DNA from: Bradyrhizobium sp. ISRA430
Lineage (GTDB): Bacteria; Pseudomonadota; Alphaproteobacteria; Rhizobiales; Xanthobacteraceae
DNA length: 64,000 bases
Reading direction: 5' to 3'
NCBI RefSeq assembly: GCF_029909975.1
Contig: NZ_CP094516.1
Location: 124,001 to 188,000 of the forward strand
Below are positions 1-9,027 of the stretch, piece after piece. Made by a program: the position numbers and the translations under genes. A model generated the notes under the pieces. The model saw only the letters and a program-made list of their open reading frames with translations, was not told the DNA's origin and made no database searches. Positions within the stretch are counted from its first letter, which is position 1. Each line of letters opens with the position of its first letter.

Positions 1-759
<759 letters not shown>

Positions 760-763
<4 letters not shown>

Positions 764-2079
764 CCGTGACCTTCCTTGACGAGGTCAGAGGAGATCGCCT
801 GCGCCTTGGTCAGGTATACCGTCGGCGCGCGGTGGCCGATCAGGCCGCGCGGCCGCCAGATCATGATCAGCACCATCGCCATGCCGAACACCAGCATGCG
901 GTAGGTTTCGAGCCCGCGGAACAGCTCGAAGCCGCCGATCATGGTGAGCGCGGCGAGCGCGACGCCGAGCTGAGAGCCCATGCCGCCGAGCACGACGATG
1001 GCGAGTACCAGTGCCGATTCCTGGAAGGTGAAGGACTCCGGGCTGATGAAGCCCTGGCGCGTGGCGAAGAACGCGCCGGCAAAGCCGCCGAACATCGCGC
1101 CCGTCGCGAACGCCGTCAGCTTCGTGGTCGTGGTGTTGATGCCGAGCGCGCGGCAGGCGACCTCGTCCTCGCGCAGCGCTTCCCAGGCGCGGCCGATCGG
1201 CAGGCGGCGCAGGCGGATCGTCACCCAGTTGGTGAGGAGGGCGAGGGCTAGGATCACGTAGAACAGGAAGACGATGCGGTGCGTTGGCGAATACTCGATG
1301 CCGAGCTTGGCGGCGAGCCCGTCGTCGCTGCTGTCGAGCGGGATGCCGAACAGCGTAGGCCGCGGAATGCCGGAGACGCCGTTCGGTCCGCCGGTCAGGT
1401 CTTGCCAGTTGATGATGACGAGGCGAATGATCTCGCCGAAGGCGAGCGTCACGATCGCGAGATAGTCGCCGCGCAGCCGCAGCACCGGGAAGCCGAGCAT
1501 CACGCCCCAGAGGGCCGCGAGCATGCCGGCAAGCGGCAGGCAGACCCAGAACGACCAGCCGAAATTGGTGGCGAGCAGCCCGTAGGAATAGGCGCCCACC
1601 GCGTAGAAGGCGACGTAGCCGAGGTCGAGCAGGCCGGCGAGCCCGACCACGACGTTGAGGCCCCAACCCAGCATCACATAGGTGAGGACGAGTATCCCGA
1701 GGTCGAGGATGTAACGCTGGTCATAGAAGATCACGGGCATCAGCAGGGCGAAGATCAGAAGCGCCGGCGCGAGAAAGCGGCCGAGGAATGTTATTCCGCT
1801 TTGCACCGCAGGCGGCACGAGCCGTTCGGCGCCGCTCGGACCGATCCATTGCCGCAACAGTTCGATCACGATCGAGCCGCCGAACACGACGGCGACGAGG
1901 GAGGCGAGCTCGCCGAAGCGCGTCCAGTAGGTGAGCTGGCCGTCGGAGCCGGCCTCGGTGCGGATGCCGACCATCAGCGAAAACAGCACCACCGCGACAG
2001 TTGCGTTGATGACGGCGGTTTTCAGGATGGAGAGGATGCCCGCTCTGGGTTTGGCCGGCATGGTGGGGGAGGTTGTCAC
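760..2079 (-). CDS. livM: Branched-chain amino acid ABC transporter permease LivM
   Basis: Inner-membrane permease that pairs with LivH to form the translocation channel. The 439-residue product starts at GTG; an ATG lies six codons further in. It has about ten hydrophobic helices. An N-terminal region of about 110 residues, with membrane segments of its own, precedes the conserved LivM core, which begins around VLTYVMLGWGLNVVVG and carries the family segments GYVAFYAVGAYSYG and LRLRGDYLAIVTLAFGEIIRL. A coupling-helix region (GRAWEALREDEVACRALGI) is present. The gene lies 12 bp after livH and overlaps livG by 4 bp, so the three form one operon. The long N-terminal extension is common in rhizobial LivM proteins. 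Confidence 0.93.
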
Positions 2080-2091
2080 GCGGCCGGTCCG

Positions 2092-3009
2092 TCAGACTTT
2101 TTCGACTTCGGGACGACCGAGCAGGCCAGTCGGCATGAAGATCAGGACCACGATCAGGATCGAGAATGCGGCGACGTCCTTGTACTCCACGGAGAAATAG
2201 GCCGACCAGAACGTCTCGATCAGGCCGATTGCGAGTCCGCCCAGCATCGCGCCCGGCAGCGAGCCGATGCCGCCGAGCACGGCCGCGGTGAACGCCTTGA
2301 TGCCGGCGACGAAGCCCATGAAGAAATCCACCAGACCATAATAGAGCAGGTACATCAGGCCGGCGACAGCGGCGAGCGCCGCCCCGATCACGAAGGTCAT
2401 TGAGATGGTGCGGTCGACGTTGACGCCGAGCAGGGCCGCCATGGTCTGGTCCTGCTCGCAGGCGCGCATGTCGCGCCCGAGCCGGGTGCGCGAGACCAGC
2501 CAGGTGAAGATCGCCAGCAGCACGATGGTGATGATGACCACCATGATCTGGATGTTCGAGAGCTGGATCACGAAGCCCTCGGGGCTCTCATGCAGCGTGT
2601 AGCCGCCGGTGATGAAGGGCGGGATCGGCTTGACACGGGCGCCTTGCGCAACTTGCGAGTAGTTGGTCAGCACGAACGACATGCCGATCGCCGACAGCAT
2701 CGGGGCGAGGCGGAAGGAGTGGCGCAGCGGCCGGTAGGCGATGCGCTCGATGGTCCAACCATAGAGCGCGGTGATCGCCATCGACACCAGAAGCACCACG
2801 AGCAGGATCACCGGCACCGCCGTCACGCCGATCGAGATCAGGATCAGAAAGGTGATCAGGGCGATGAAGCCGCCGATCATGAAGATATCGCCATGGGCGA
2901 AATTGATCATGCCGACGATGCCGTAGACCATCGTGTAGCCGATCGCGATCAGGCCATAGATCGAGCCGAGCACGAGGCCGTTGATGAGCTGCTGGGCGAA
3001 GTAATCCAT
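2092..3009 (-). CDS. livH: Branched-chain amino acid ABC transporter permease LivH
   Basis: First gene of the liv operon as seen here, encoding the second permease subunit. The protein starts MDYFAQQLINGL, which is the usual LivH N-terminus. A TTG five codons upstream would also be in frame but is less likely. The family segments IYGLIAIGYTMVYG, MINFAHGDIFMIGGF and GRDMRACEQDQTMAALLGV (the coupling loop to LivG) are visible. The C-terminal block FVAGIKAFTAAVLGGIGSLP is also typical. About eight membrane helices are expected and the length (305 aa) fits the family. The promoter should lie in the roughly 270 bp upstream, where I could not identify a convincing regulator site. Confidence 0.93.
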   Translation of the reverse strand: MDYFAQQLINGLVLGSIYGLIAIGYTMVYGIVGMINFAHGDIFMIGGFIALITFLILISIGVTAVPVILLVVLLVSMAITALYGWTIERIAYRPLRHSFRLAPMLSAIGMSFVLTNYSQVAQGARVKPIPPFITGGYTLHESPEGFVIQLSNIQIMVVIITIVLLAIFTWLVSRTRLGRDMRACEQDQTMAALLGVNVDRTISMTFVIGAALAAVAGLMYLLYYGLVDFFMGFVAGIKAFTAAVLGGIGSLPGAMLGGLAIGLIETFWSAYFSVEYKDVAAFSILIVVLIFMPTGLLGRPEVEKV

Positions 3010-3278
3010 AGGCTGCCGTACCAAACCTGTCGCGGCTCAAAGGGAGCTCTTTAGAGAGTTCTTGGGCCCCGGCAGCCCTTGAGCGTTCGTTCGTTTGGTT
3101 TTTCTTAACAGGACGGAACTGGCCGCCGCAACAGGCCAGGCCTCAGCAGAAAGGCTTGTACAGAGGTCATTTTTCGCCGCTGGTTCCCAGATGCAGGGAG
3201 GAACCCGGTTCCGCGGGCAACCAAAATGCGGGGCGGCCGTTATTTCGCCTCTGACGTCCAACAAGGGAGTTCCCCCGA

Positions 3279-3446
3279 ATGACGAAGCAGCAGAACCAGA
3301 ATCCGGGCCAGCAGAGTCAGAACCCCGGCCAGCGCACCCCTCAGCAACAGCAGGGCGGCGGTCAGAAACCCGGACAGCAGCAGCAGGATCCGATGCGCCA
3401 GGGCGAGAAGCCCGGCCAGCAGGGCGGTCAGCAGGACAACAGGTAA
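3279..3446 (+). CDS. Small Gln/Gly/Pro-rich disordered protein, 55 aa
   Basis: A short gene translating to MTKQQNQNPGQQSQNPGQ and onward, built almost entirely of Q, G, P, N and charged residues, ending GQQGGQQDNR. The motif NPGQ or KPGQQ recurs about every ten residues, so it is probably intrinsically disordered. A strong Shine-Dalgarno (AAGGGAG) sits 9 bp before the ATG and a good intrinsic terminator follows 34 bp after the stop, so it looks like a complete monocistronic gene. There is no signal peptide or membrane segment. Similar short Q/G-rich proteins are common as hypothetical proteins in Bradyrhizobium. I do not know its function; a stress-induced hydrophilic protein is one possibility. 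Confidence 0.72.
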   Translation: MTKQQNQNPGQQSQNPGQRTPQQQQGGGQKPGQQQQDPMRQGEKPGQQGGQQDNR

Positions 3447-3479
3447 GACTGATAGCCCAAGGATGAGTAAGAATAGGGT

Positions 3480-3507
3480 GGTCCCGTCGAAGGGCGGGGC
3501 CTTTTTT
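3480..3507 (+). terminator. Intrinsic terminator after the small Gln-rich gene
   Basis: A 7-bp stem (GGTCCCG / CGGGGCC, one G-U pair) with an 8-nt loop is followed directly by six T residues. Confidence 0.8.
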
Positions 3508-3514
3508 GTGGCTG

Positions 3515-3623
3515 CCGTCATTCCGGGGGCGCGCGTGGCGCGAACCCGGAATCCATCGGGCCGCAGGCGCTGTGGATGAATGGATTCCGGGCTCGCCGAT
3601 CGCGCGGTGCCCGGGAATGACGG
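3515..3623. repeat. Palindromic intergenic repeat, family A
   Basis: Outer arms CCGTCATTCCGGG and CCCGGGAATGACGG enclose inner arms CCCGGAATCCAT and ATGGATTCCGGG. Related copies lie at 24732-24833 and 36411-36608, with partial or variant copies at 14405-14473 and 45931-45969. These look like REP/RPE-type dispersed repeats. Confidence 0.85.
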
Positions 3624-3744
3624 GAGCGGGGAACAGTTAAGGTAAACAAAGGGTTTAAATTGCCGCCTCAGTCTGATGCGAGTTAGCTCCCGGAAAGATC
3701 GCCGCCGTCCGTCGCGGGCCGCGGCAAACGAAGCGGGAAGCGGC

Positions 3745-4266
3745 ATGTTCAGGAATTGGCGGATCGGCTCAGTCAACGGCGCGCTGCTGGCGGCCTATTT
3801 CATCCCGGCCTGGTCGCTCGTTGCCTTCAACATCATGGTGGCGCCGGTGCACGGCCTCTACGAGCGGCCGAGCGTCGCGGTCGCGCTGTTCCTCAGCGAC
3901 CATCTCCAGTTGGCGGGGCTGAGCACGGTGCGTGCCGCCTGGCTCTTGGCACTCGGCCGGGCGACCGTGGTGGCGTTCTTTGCGATCTACCTCGCCCTTC
4001 TGTGCATTCCCCGCGCCCGCAAGACCGGCGGTAGCGACGAGGCGCTCGGCATCGCGCTTGCGATCGGCAGCCTGATCTCGTTCACCAGCATGGTGATGGC
4101 ATCTAAGGTGGGCGAGATGGCCGCACTTCGGCTGCATGCCACCGAGCTGCTGCTGCTGCTCGGTGCTGCGATCGTGATGGTGATCGAACGGCCGGAGGCG
4201 CCGCAGGCCAATGAGGCCGCCGCACTGCTAGGTCTTGAGCAGGCCGAGCTCCTGCACAATCGCTGA
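3745..4266 (+). CDS. Integral membrane protein of unknown function
   Basis: A 173-residue protein starting MFRNWRIGSVNGALLAAYF, with about four hydrophobic segments (near residues 10-30, 65-95, 105-130 and 135-155). An upstream in-frame ATG at 3676 would add 23 Arg-rich residues, but the chosen start has a purine-rich stretch before it and begins just before the first helix. The last 39 bp overlap the 3' end of pcaC on the other strand, so the two genes converge. I do not recognise the family; no catalytic motif is visible. A small unknown membrane protein is all that can be supported. Confidence 0.7.
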   Translation: MFRNWRIGSVNGALLAAYFIPAWSLVAFNIMVAPVHGLYERPSVAVALFLSDHLQLAGLSTVRAAWLLALGRATVVAFFAIYLALLCIPRARKTGGSDEALGIALAIGSLISFTSMVMASKVGEMAALRLHATELLLLLGAAIVMVIERPEAPQANEAAALLGLEQAELLHNR

Positions 4267-4620
4267 GGCTTCCTTCACGGCGTGGTTCGCCGCCGGAACG
4301 CCGCAATAGATCGCCTGCTGCAACAGGATCTCCTTGATGTCGTCGGGCGTGAAGCCGCCCTCGGCAAGCGCAGCGCGCACGTGCAGGCGGAATTCGTCCC
4401 ATTGCCCGAGCGCGACCATGGTGCCGATCACCAGCACCCGTCTCGTGCGTTCGTCGAAATGCGGCCGGGTCCAGATCTCGCCCCAGGCATAACGGGTGAT
4501 CAGGTCCTGGAAGTCGGTGTTGAACGCGTTGCGGTTGGCGATCGACTTGTCGACCCAGGCATTGCCCAGCACCTTGCGGCGCACATTCAGTCCGGCATCG
4601 CGGCGCTTCTGGTCGTCCAT
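4228..4620 (-). CDS. pcaC: 4-carboxymuconolactone decarboxylase PcaC
   Basis: Decarboxylates 4-carboxymuconolactone to beta-ketoadipate enol-lactone in the protocatechuate branch of the beta-ketoadipate pathway (cytoplasm). The 130-residue product starts MDDQKRRDAGL after a strong SD (GAGGAGGATAGG), which rules out a longer frame from 4659 that reads into a repeat. Conserved CMD-family segments are NAFNTDFQDLITRYAWGEIW, HVRAALAEGGFTPDDIKE and the QQAIYCGVPAANHA block. Its length matches the family. It is the last gene of pcaB-pcaD-pcaC. A repeat of about 80 bp separates it from pcaD. PcaHG, PcaIJ and the regulator are not in this window. Confidence 0.93.
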   Translation of the reverse strand: MDDQKRRDAGLNVRRKVLGNAWVDKSIANRNAFNTDFQDLITRYAWGEIWTRPHFDERTRRVLVIGTMVALGQWDEFRLHVRAALAEGGFTPDDIKEILLQQAIYCGVPAANHAVKEASAIVQELGLLKT

Positions 4621-4633
4621 CCTATCCTCCTCT

Positions 4634-4715
4634 CCGTCATTGCGAGCGCAGCGAAGCAATCCAGAAATGTGTCCGCGGAAACAGTCTGGATTGCTTCGTC
4701 GCTACGCTCCTCGAC
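4634..4715. repeat. Palindromic intergenic repeat, family B (pcaD-pcaC spacer)
   Basis: Arms GTCATTGCGAGCG..GCGAAGCAATCCAGA and TCTGGATTGCTTCG. Further copies lie at 40131-40218 and 43019-43098. Confidence 0.8.
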
Positions 4716-4726
4716 GCGTTGTGAGA

Positions 4727-5509
4727 TCAGCGTTGCGTCAAGAATCCCACCACCGCGTCGGTGAAGGCGTGCGGCTGCTCGACGTTGGAAATGTGGGCGG
4801 CGTCTATGATCGTCATGCTCGCGCCGGGAATCTTGCTGCGGATCAGCTCGCCCGCCGAGATCGGCGTCGCCATGTCGTGGCGGCCGGCGATCACCAGCGT
4901 CGGGCTCTTGATCTTCGGCAAGAGCTCGCGCTGGTCGAGCGTCGACAGCGCCTCGCAGCAGGCGAGATAGCCCTCGACCGGGGAGGCGAGCAGCATCGAC
5001 TTCATGTTCGCGGTGATCTGCGGTTCGCGCTCGCGGAAATCGGCCGTCAGCCAGCCGGCGAGCACGGCATCGGCGACCGCTGCGATGCCGCCTTGCTTCA
5101 CCGCCTGGATGCGCTCCAGCCATTTGGTCGGCTCGGCATAGTAGCAGGAGGTGTTGGCAAGGACGATCTTGCCGACCCGCTCCGGCGCGTTGGCACCCAA
5201 CCACTGGCCGACCATGCCGCCCATCGACAAGCCGCACCAATGCACCTTCTCGATGTTGAGATCGTCGAGGATCGCGATCACGTCGCGGCCAAAGCGCTCC
5301 ATCGAATAGGGGCCCGGGGCTACGCCTGACTTGCCGTGGCCGCGGCGGTCGTAGCGGATGACGCGGAACACCTGCGTCAGGGCCTTCATCTGCGGCTCCC
5401 ACATCTGCAGCGTGCAGCCGAGCGAATTGGAGAGCATCAGGGTCGGCCCGCCGTCGCGGCCTTCGACGGAGACGTTGAGCAGGCAACCGTCGGCATCGAT
5501 CATGGGCAT
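4727..5509 (-). CDS. pcaD: 3-oxoadipate enol-lactonase PcaD
   Basis: An alpha/beta hydrolase that opens beta-ketoadipate enol-lactone to beta-ketoadipate. The 260-residue protein has the oxyanion strand LMLSNSLGCTL, the YDRRGHGKS loop, the nucleophile elbow GLSMGG with Ser95, the acid in GRHDMATP and the catalytic His in the AAHISNVEQP block near the C-terminus. These are close to textbook PcaD signatures. It lies 15 bp after pcaB and upstream of pcaC, the order expected if the three are co-transcribed for protocatechuate catabolism. The length matches family members of about 260 aa. No anomaly was seen. Confidence 0.94.
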   Translation of the reverse strand: MPMIDADGCLLNVSVEGRDGGPTLMLSNSLGCTLQMWEPQMKALTQVFRVIRYDRRGHGKSGVAPGPYSMERFGRDVIAILDDLNIEKVHWCGLSMGGMVGQWLGANAPERVGKIVLANTSCYYAEPTKWLERIQAVKQGGIAAVADAVLAGWLTADFREREPQITANMKSMLLASPVEGYLACCEALSTLDQRELLPKIKSPTLVIAGRHDMATPISAGELIRSKIPGASMTIIDAAHISNVEQPHAFTDAVVGFLTQR

Positions 5510-5524
5510 GGCGGCATCTCCGTT

Positions 5525-6880
5525 CTATTCGCGGTCGAGGCTGTCGAGCAGGCGGTCGATCAGGGCCTGCGACGCTCCTTGATAGGCCATCGGCTCGAAC
5601 AATGCCGCAATTTTTTCCGGCGGCAGATGCGCGGTGACCTGCGAATCGGCTGACAGCACCTCGCGCAGATGCTTCTTCTCGGCGACCGCGCGCTTGCTCG
5701 CGGCCTCGACGAGATGATGCGCGTTGCTCTTGCCGACCTTCTCGGCCAGCGCCATCGACACCGCTTCCGCCATGATCAGGCCGTGTGTCGCATCGAGATT
5801 GCTGCGCATGCGGCTTGCGTCGACGTCGAGGCCCTCGGCGATGTCGACGATGGCGGCGAGCGCGCCTGAGGTAACCAGCATCAGTTGCGGCAGCGTCGGC
5901 CATTCCGCGTGCCACGGGCCGGCGCTGCGTTCGTGATCCTGCACCTGGGCGGCAAGGATCGTCGCGGCGAGCTGCGGCGCCATGGTCGCGGCGCCAAGGG
6001 CGCTTGCGGCCGCGACCGGGTTGCGCTTGTGCGGCATGGTGGAGGAGCCGCCCCGTCCTTCGCCGGCGGGCTCGAACGCTTCGGCGACATCGGTCTGCAT
6101 CATCAGCGAGACGTCGCGGGCGATCTTGCCGCAGCTTCCGGCGAGAATCGCCAAGCTTGAAGCAGCCTCCGCGATCCGGTCGCGATGGGTGTGCCAGGGC
6201 GCTTCGGGCAAAGCGAGATTCAGCTCCTGTGCGAGCCGTTCGGCAACCGCGAGGCCTTTGTCGCCGAGCGCTGCGAGCGTGCCTGCGGCGCCGCCAAATT
6301 GCAGCGCGAGGCCCTCGCGGCGAAGCCGCCGCAGACGGCAGCGCGCGCGGGCGAGGCTTGCGGCGTATTCGGCGGCCTTCAGCCCGAACGGCATCGGCAG
6401 CGCGTGCTGGAGCCAGGTCCGTGCCACCATGGCGGTGTTGCGATGGCTGCGCGCCAACGCGGCAAAGCCCTTGATCGCGCGGCTGAGGTCGGCGTCCAGC
6501 GCGTCGCTGCCGGCACGAAGCGTGAGCATGGTCGCGGTGTCGATGACGTCCTGGCTGGTCGCGCCCCAATGCACGTAGCGCGCAGCCTCGCTGTCCGTCT
6601 TGGCGACATTGGCGGTCAGCGCCTTGACTAGTGGAATCGCCAGGTTGCCCGACCTGGTGGCGCCTTCGGCCAGGGCCGCGAGATCGAACGAGCCAGCCTT
6701 GCAGGCGGCTTCGATCGAAGCGACCGCGGCCGCGGGAATCACACCGATGGCAGCTTCGGCCCGCGCCAGGGCGGCCTCGAAATCGAGCATGTTCTGCAGG
6801 GTGGACCGATCATCGCAGACGGCCCGCATGGCGGCGCTCGACAGCATCGGCGCGAGCAGGGGAGAGAGGGATGTGCTCAT
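5525..6880 (-). CDS. pcaB: 3-carboxy-cis,cis-muconate cycloisomerase PcaB
   Basis: Converts 3-carboxy-cis,cis-muconate to 4-carboxymuconolactone and belongs to the fumarase/aspartase superfamily. The 451-residue translation contains the superfamily signature GSSTMPHKRNP, the upstream segment VHWGATSQDVIDTATM and the TWLQHALP block. It is the first of pcaB-pcaD-pcaC on the minus strand. The start MSTSLSPLLAPM at 6880 fits the family N-terminus. The 170-bp spacer to the divergent coxG gene must hold both promoters, but I could not identify a PcaQ-type operator there with confidence. Confidence 0.93.
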   Translation of the reverse strand: MSTSLSPLLAPMLSSAAMRAVCDDRSTLQNMLDFEAALARAEAAIGVIPAAAVASIEAACKAGSFDLAALAEGATRSGNLAIPLVKALTANVAKTDSEAARYVHWGATSQDVIDTATMLTLRAGSDALDADLSRAIKGFAALARSHRNTAMVARTWLQHALPMPFGLKAAEYAASLARARCRLRRLRREGLALQFGGAAGTLAALGDKGLAVAERLAQELNLALPEAPWHTHRDRIAEAASSLAILAGSCGKIARDVSLMMQTDVAEAFEPAGEGRGGSSTMPHKRNPVAAASALGAATMAPQLAATILAAQVQDHERSAGPWHAEWPTLPQLMLVTSGALAAIVDIAEGLDVDASRMRSNLDATHGLIMAEAVSMALAEKVGKSNAHHLVEAASKRAVAEKKHLREVLSADSQVTAHLPPEKIAALFEPMAYQGASQALIDRLLDSLDRE

Positions 6881-7051
6881 GTTGCGCGGGACCTAACCAT
6901 CATGGCCCGGCTCTGCCAATCCAAATCCGCTGGCGCAAGCATTTTGCGGTTGCGAATATGCATTGCACGTGACCGGGCGCCGCCCTTTCCTTTGCGGCGT
7001 CCGTGCGTTACTTGAGCAGCACGAGCAGTAATCCGATCCGGGAGGCGCCCC

Positions 7052-7498
7052 ATGGCCATGACAATGAACGGCGAAGTCCAGCTTGCGGCGTCGCGCGAGG
7101 CCGTGTGGGCCAAGCTCAATGACCCCGAGGTGCTGAAGGTCTGCATCCCCGGCTGCGAGGAGATGGAGAAGACCGACGACGGCGGTTTTCGCGCGGTGGC
7201 CAAGATGAAGGTCGGCCCGGTATCGGCGCGCTTCAGGGGCAAGGTGATGCTGAGCGATCTCGACCCGCCGAACGGCTACAAGATCTCCGGCGAAGGCGAG
7301 GGCGGTGTGGCCGGCTTCGCCAAGGGCGGCGCGGCCGTGAAGCTGTCGGACAAGGACGGCGGCACGCTTCTGTCCTATGACGTCGAGGCGCAGATCGGCG
7401 GCAAGTTGGCGCAGCTCGGCCAGCGCCTGATCAACGGCGCCGCCAAGAAGCTCGCCGACGAATTTTTCGCGAACTTTGCCAAGGCGGTACAGGGCTAA
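7052..7498 (+). CDS. coxG: CoxG-like SRPBCC protein (CO dehydrogenase subunit G family)
   Basis: A 148-residue START/SRPBCC-fold protein of the CoxG family. It opens [20 protein letters not shown] and contains CIPGCEEM and the [13 protein letters not shown] strand typical of the group. In Oligotropha-type cox clusters CoxG is thought to help recruit or anchor the enzyme to the membrane. The longer CoxG proteins have a C-terminal membrane helix; this one stops after the SRPBCC domain. An SD (GGGAGG) precedes the ATG. It is divergent from pcaB and is followed by a separate promoter for coxS, so it may be expressed on its own. Confidence 0.88.
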   Translation: MAMTMNGEVQLAASREAVWAKLNDPEVLKVCIPGCEEMEKTDDGGFRAVAKMKVGPVSARFRGKVMLSDLDPPNGYKISGEGEGGVAGFAKGGAAVKLSDKDGGTLLSYDVEAQIGGKLAQLGQRLINGAAKKLADEFFANFAKAVQG

Positions 7499-7541
7499 CG
7501 GCCCGTCGCCTTCGTCATGGCCGCCTGCGCTTTGGGCGATG

Positions 7542-7570
7542 TTGCCCGATGGTGGAATGGCCCATATGAT
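7542..7570 (+). promoter_or_regulatory. Candidate sigma-70 promoter for coxS
   Basis: TTGCCC (7542-7547) and TATGAT (7565-7570) are separated by exactly 17 bp, about 60 bp before the coxS ATG. This is inferred from consensus only. Confidence 0.5.
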
Positions 7571-7632
7571 GGGCTGGAATAATTATAAGAACCGCTTCGA
7601 CGGGACCCGTCGGGGCGCTGATAGAGAGTCTT

Positions 7633-8118
7633 ATGGCAAAAATCTCCCTCATCGTGAACGGCAATCCTGTCACGGCCAACATCGATCCCCGCACCCTGCT
7701 GGTGCAGTTTCTGCGCGAGAATCTGCATCTCACCGGGACCCATGTCGGCTGCGACACCTCGCAGTGCGGCGCCTGCGTCGTGCACCTCGACGGCAAGGCC
7801 GTGAAGTCCTGCACCACGCTCGCCGTGATGGCCGACGGCCACGAGGTCAAGACCATCGAGGGGCTGGCCGCCGATGGTGCGCCGCTGCATCCGATGCAGG
7901 AGGCCTTCCGCGAGCACCATGGCCTGCAGTGCGGCTTCTGCACGCCGGGCATGATCATGACCGCGATCGACATCGTCCACCGCAAGGGCCACGAGCTCGA
8001 CGACCACACCATCCGCGAGGAGCTGGAAGGCAATCTCTGCCGCTGCACCGGCTATCAGAACATCGTCGCCTCGATCGCCGCCGGCGCCAAGGCGATGGCG
8101 AAATCCGATCTCGCCTAA
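7633..8118 (+). CDS. coxS: CoxS-type [2Fe-2S] small subunit of a molybdenum hydroxylase
   Basis: Electron-transfer subunit of an aerobic CO dehydrogenase / xanthine dehydrogenase family enzyme. All eight cluster ligands are visible: the plant-ferredoxin-type set C40, C45, C48, C60 and the proximal set C100, C103, C136, C138 (CGFC...CRC). At 161 residues it is full length. It would pass electrons from the molybdenum site on the large subunit to FAD on CoxM. Only 39 bp separate it from coxM, and the large-subunit gene usually found next to it is absent. The pathway role (CO oxidation or oxidation of another organic substrate) cannot be settled from this subunit. Confidence 0.93.
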   Translation: MAKISLIVNGNPVTANIDPRTLLVQFLRENLHLTGTHVGCDTSQCGACVVHLDGKAVKSCTTLAVMADGHEVKTIEGLAADGAPLHPMQEAFREHHGLQCGFCTPGMIMTAIDIVHRKGHELDDHTIREELEGNLCRCTGYQNIVASIAAGAKAMAKSDLA

Positions 8119-8157
8119 CTCCGATTCTCCCGCGCAGTCCGCGATCAGGAAGCCCTC

Positions 8158-8964
8158 ATGTACGAATTCAAATATCACCGTCCCGGGACCGTGCGGCAGG
8201 CAGCCAATCTCCTGGTGAAGAACGAAGACGCCAAGGTGATCGCCGGCGGCCACACCTTGATTCCCGTCATGAAGCAGCGGCTCGCGAGCCCGCCGCATCT
8301 GGTCGACCTCTCCCATATCGAGGGGCTCGACACGATCGAGATGAAGGGCCGCTCGCTGGTGATCGGCGCCACAGCCAAGCATGCCGACGTCGCGAGCTCG
8401 GCCATTGTCGGCGAGGCGATCCCGGCGCTTGCGAACCTTGCCGGCGGCATCGGCGATCCGGCCGTGCGTCACAAGGGCACGATCGGCGGCTCGCTCGCCA
8501 ACAATGACCCGACGGCGGACTATCCGGCCGCAGTCCTCGCGCTCGGCGCAACCATCGTCACCAACAAGCGCCGCCTCAAGGCCGAAGAGTATTTCCAGGG
8601 ACTGTTCTCGACCGCATTGGAGGCCGACGAGATCATCACCAAGGTGATGTTCCCGCTGCCGAAGAAGGCGGCCTACGTCAAATTCCGCAACCAGGCTTCG
8701 CGCTACGCGTTGGTGGGCGTGTTCGTCGCGCGCCGTCCGTCCGACGTGCGCGTCGCGGTCACCGGCGCAGGCTCCGAAGGCGTGTTCCGCGTCACCGCGT
8801 TCGAGGAAGCGTTGAAGAAGCGCTTCTCCTCGAAGGTGCTGGACGGCATCAACGTGCCGGCAGAGGGTCTGAACAGCGACATCCACGGCAGCGCCGAATA
8901 CCGCGCGCACCTGATCGGCGTGCTGACGCGGCGGGCCGTCGACGCGGCCAATGCCAAGGAGTGA
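8158..8964 (+). CDS. coxM: CoxM-type FAD-binding medium subunit
   Basis: FAD-binding subunit of the same enzyme, 268 residues. It carries the two flavin motifs of the family: [11 protein letters not shown] near residue 30 and [16 protein letters not shown] near residue 112. The C-terminal CO_deh_flav_C region follows ([13 protein letters not shown] onward). An AGGAAG SD precedes the ATG. In form II-type clusters the gene order is small-large-medium, so this gene sits where coxL would be expected to end. The protein itself looks intact. Confidence 0.92.
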   Translation: MYEFKYHRPGTVRQAANLLVKNEDAKVIAGGHTLIPVMKQRLASPPHLVDLSHIEGLDTIEMKGRSLVIGATAKHADVASSAIVGEAIPALANLAGGIGDPAVRHKGTIGGSLANNDPTADYPAAVLALGATIVTNKRRLKAEEYFQGLFSTALEADEIITKVMFPLPKKAAYVKFRNQASRYALVGVFVARRPSDVRVAVTGAGSEGVFRVTAFEEALKKRFSSKVLDGINVPAEGLNSDIHGSAEYRAHLIGVLTRRAVDAANAKE

Positions 8965-9027
8965 GGCTTCCTCACTCCTCGGCTCCAACTTGTCCTCCGG
9001 TGAGGGCGTAGCGAGACTGGCTCTTTC

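Noticed and set aside
3037..3264. Frame of about 75 codons upstream of livH
   Set aside because: It lies in the likely liv promoter region and has no SD or family sequence.
4587..6569. Open frame of about 660 codons on the minus strand across pcaC, pcaD and pcaB
   Set aside because: It is out of frame with three clear pca genes and translates to an Arg/Ala/Gly-rich string without motifs.
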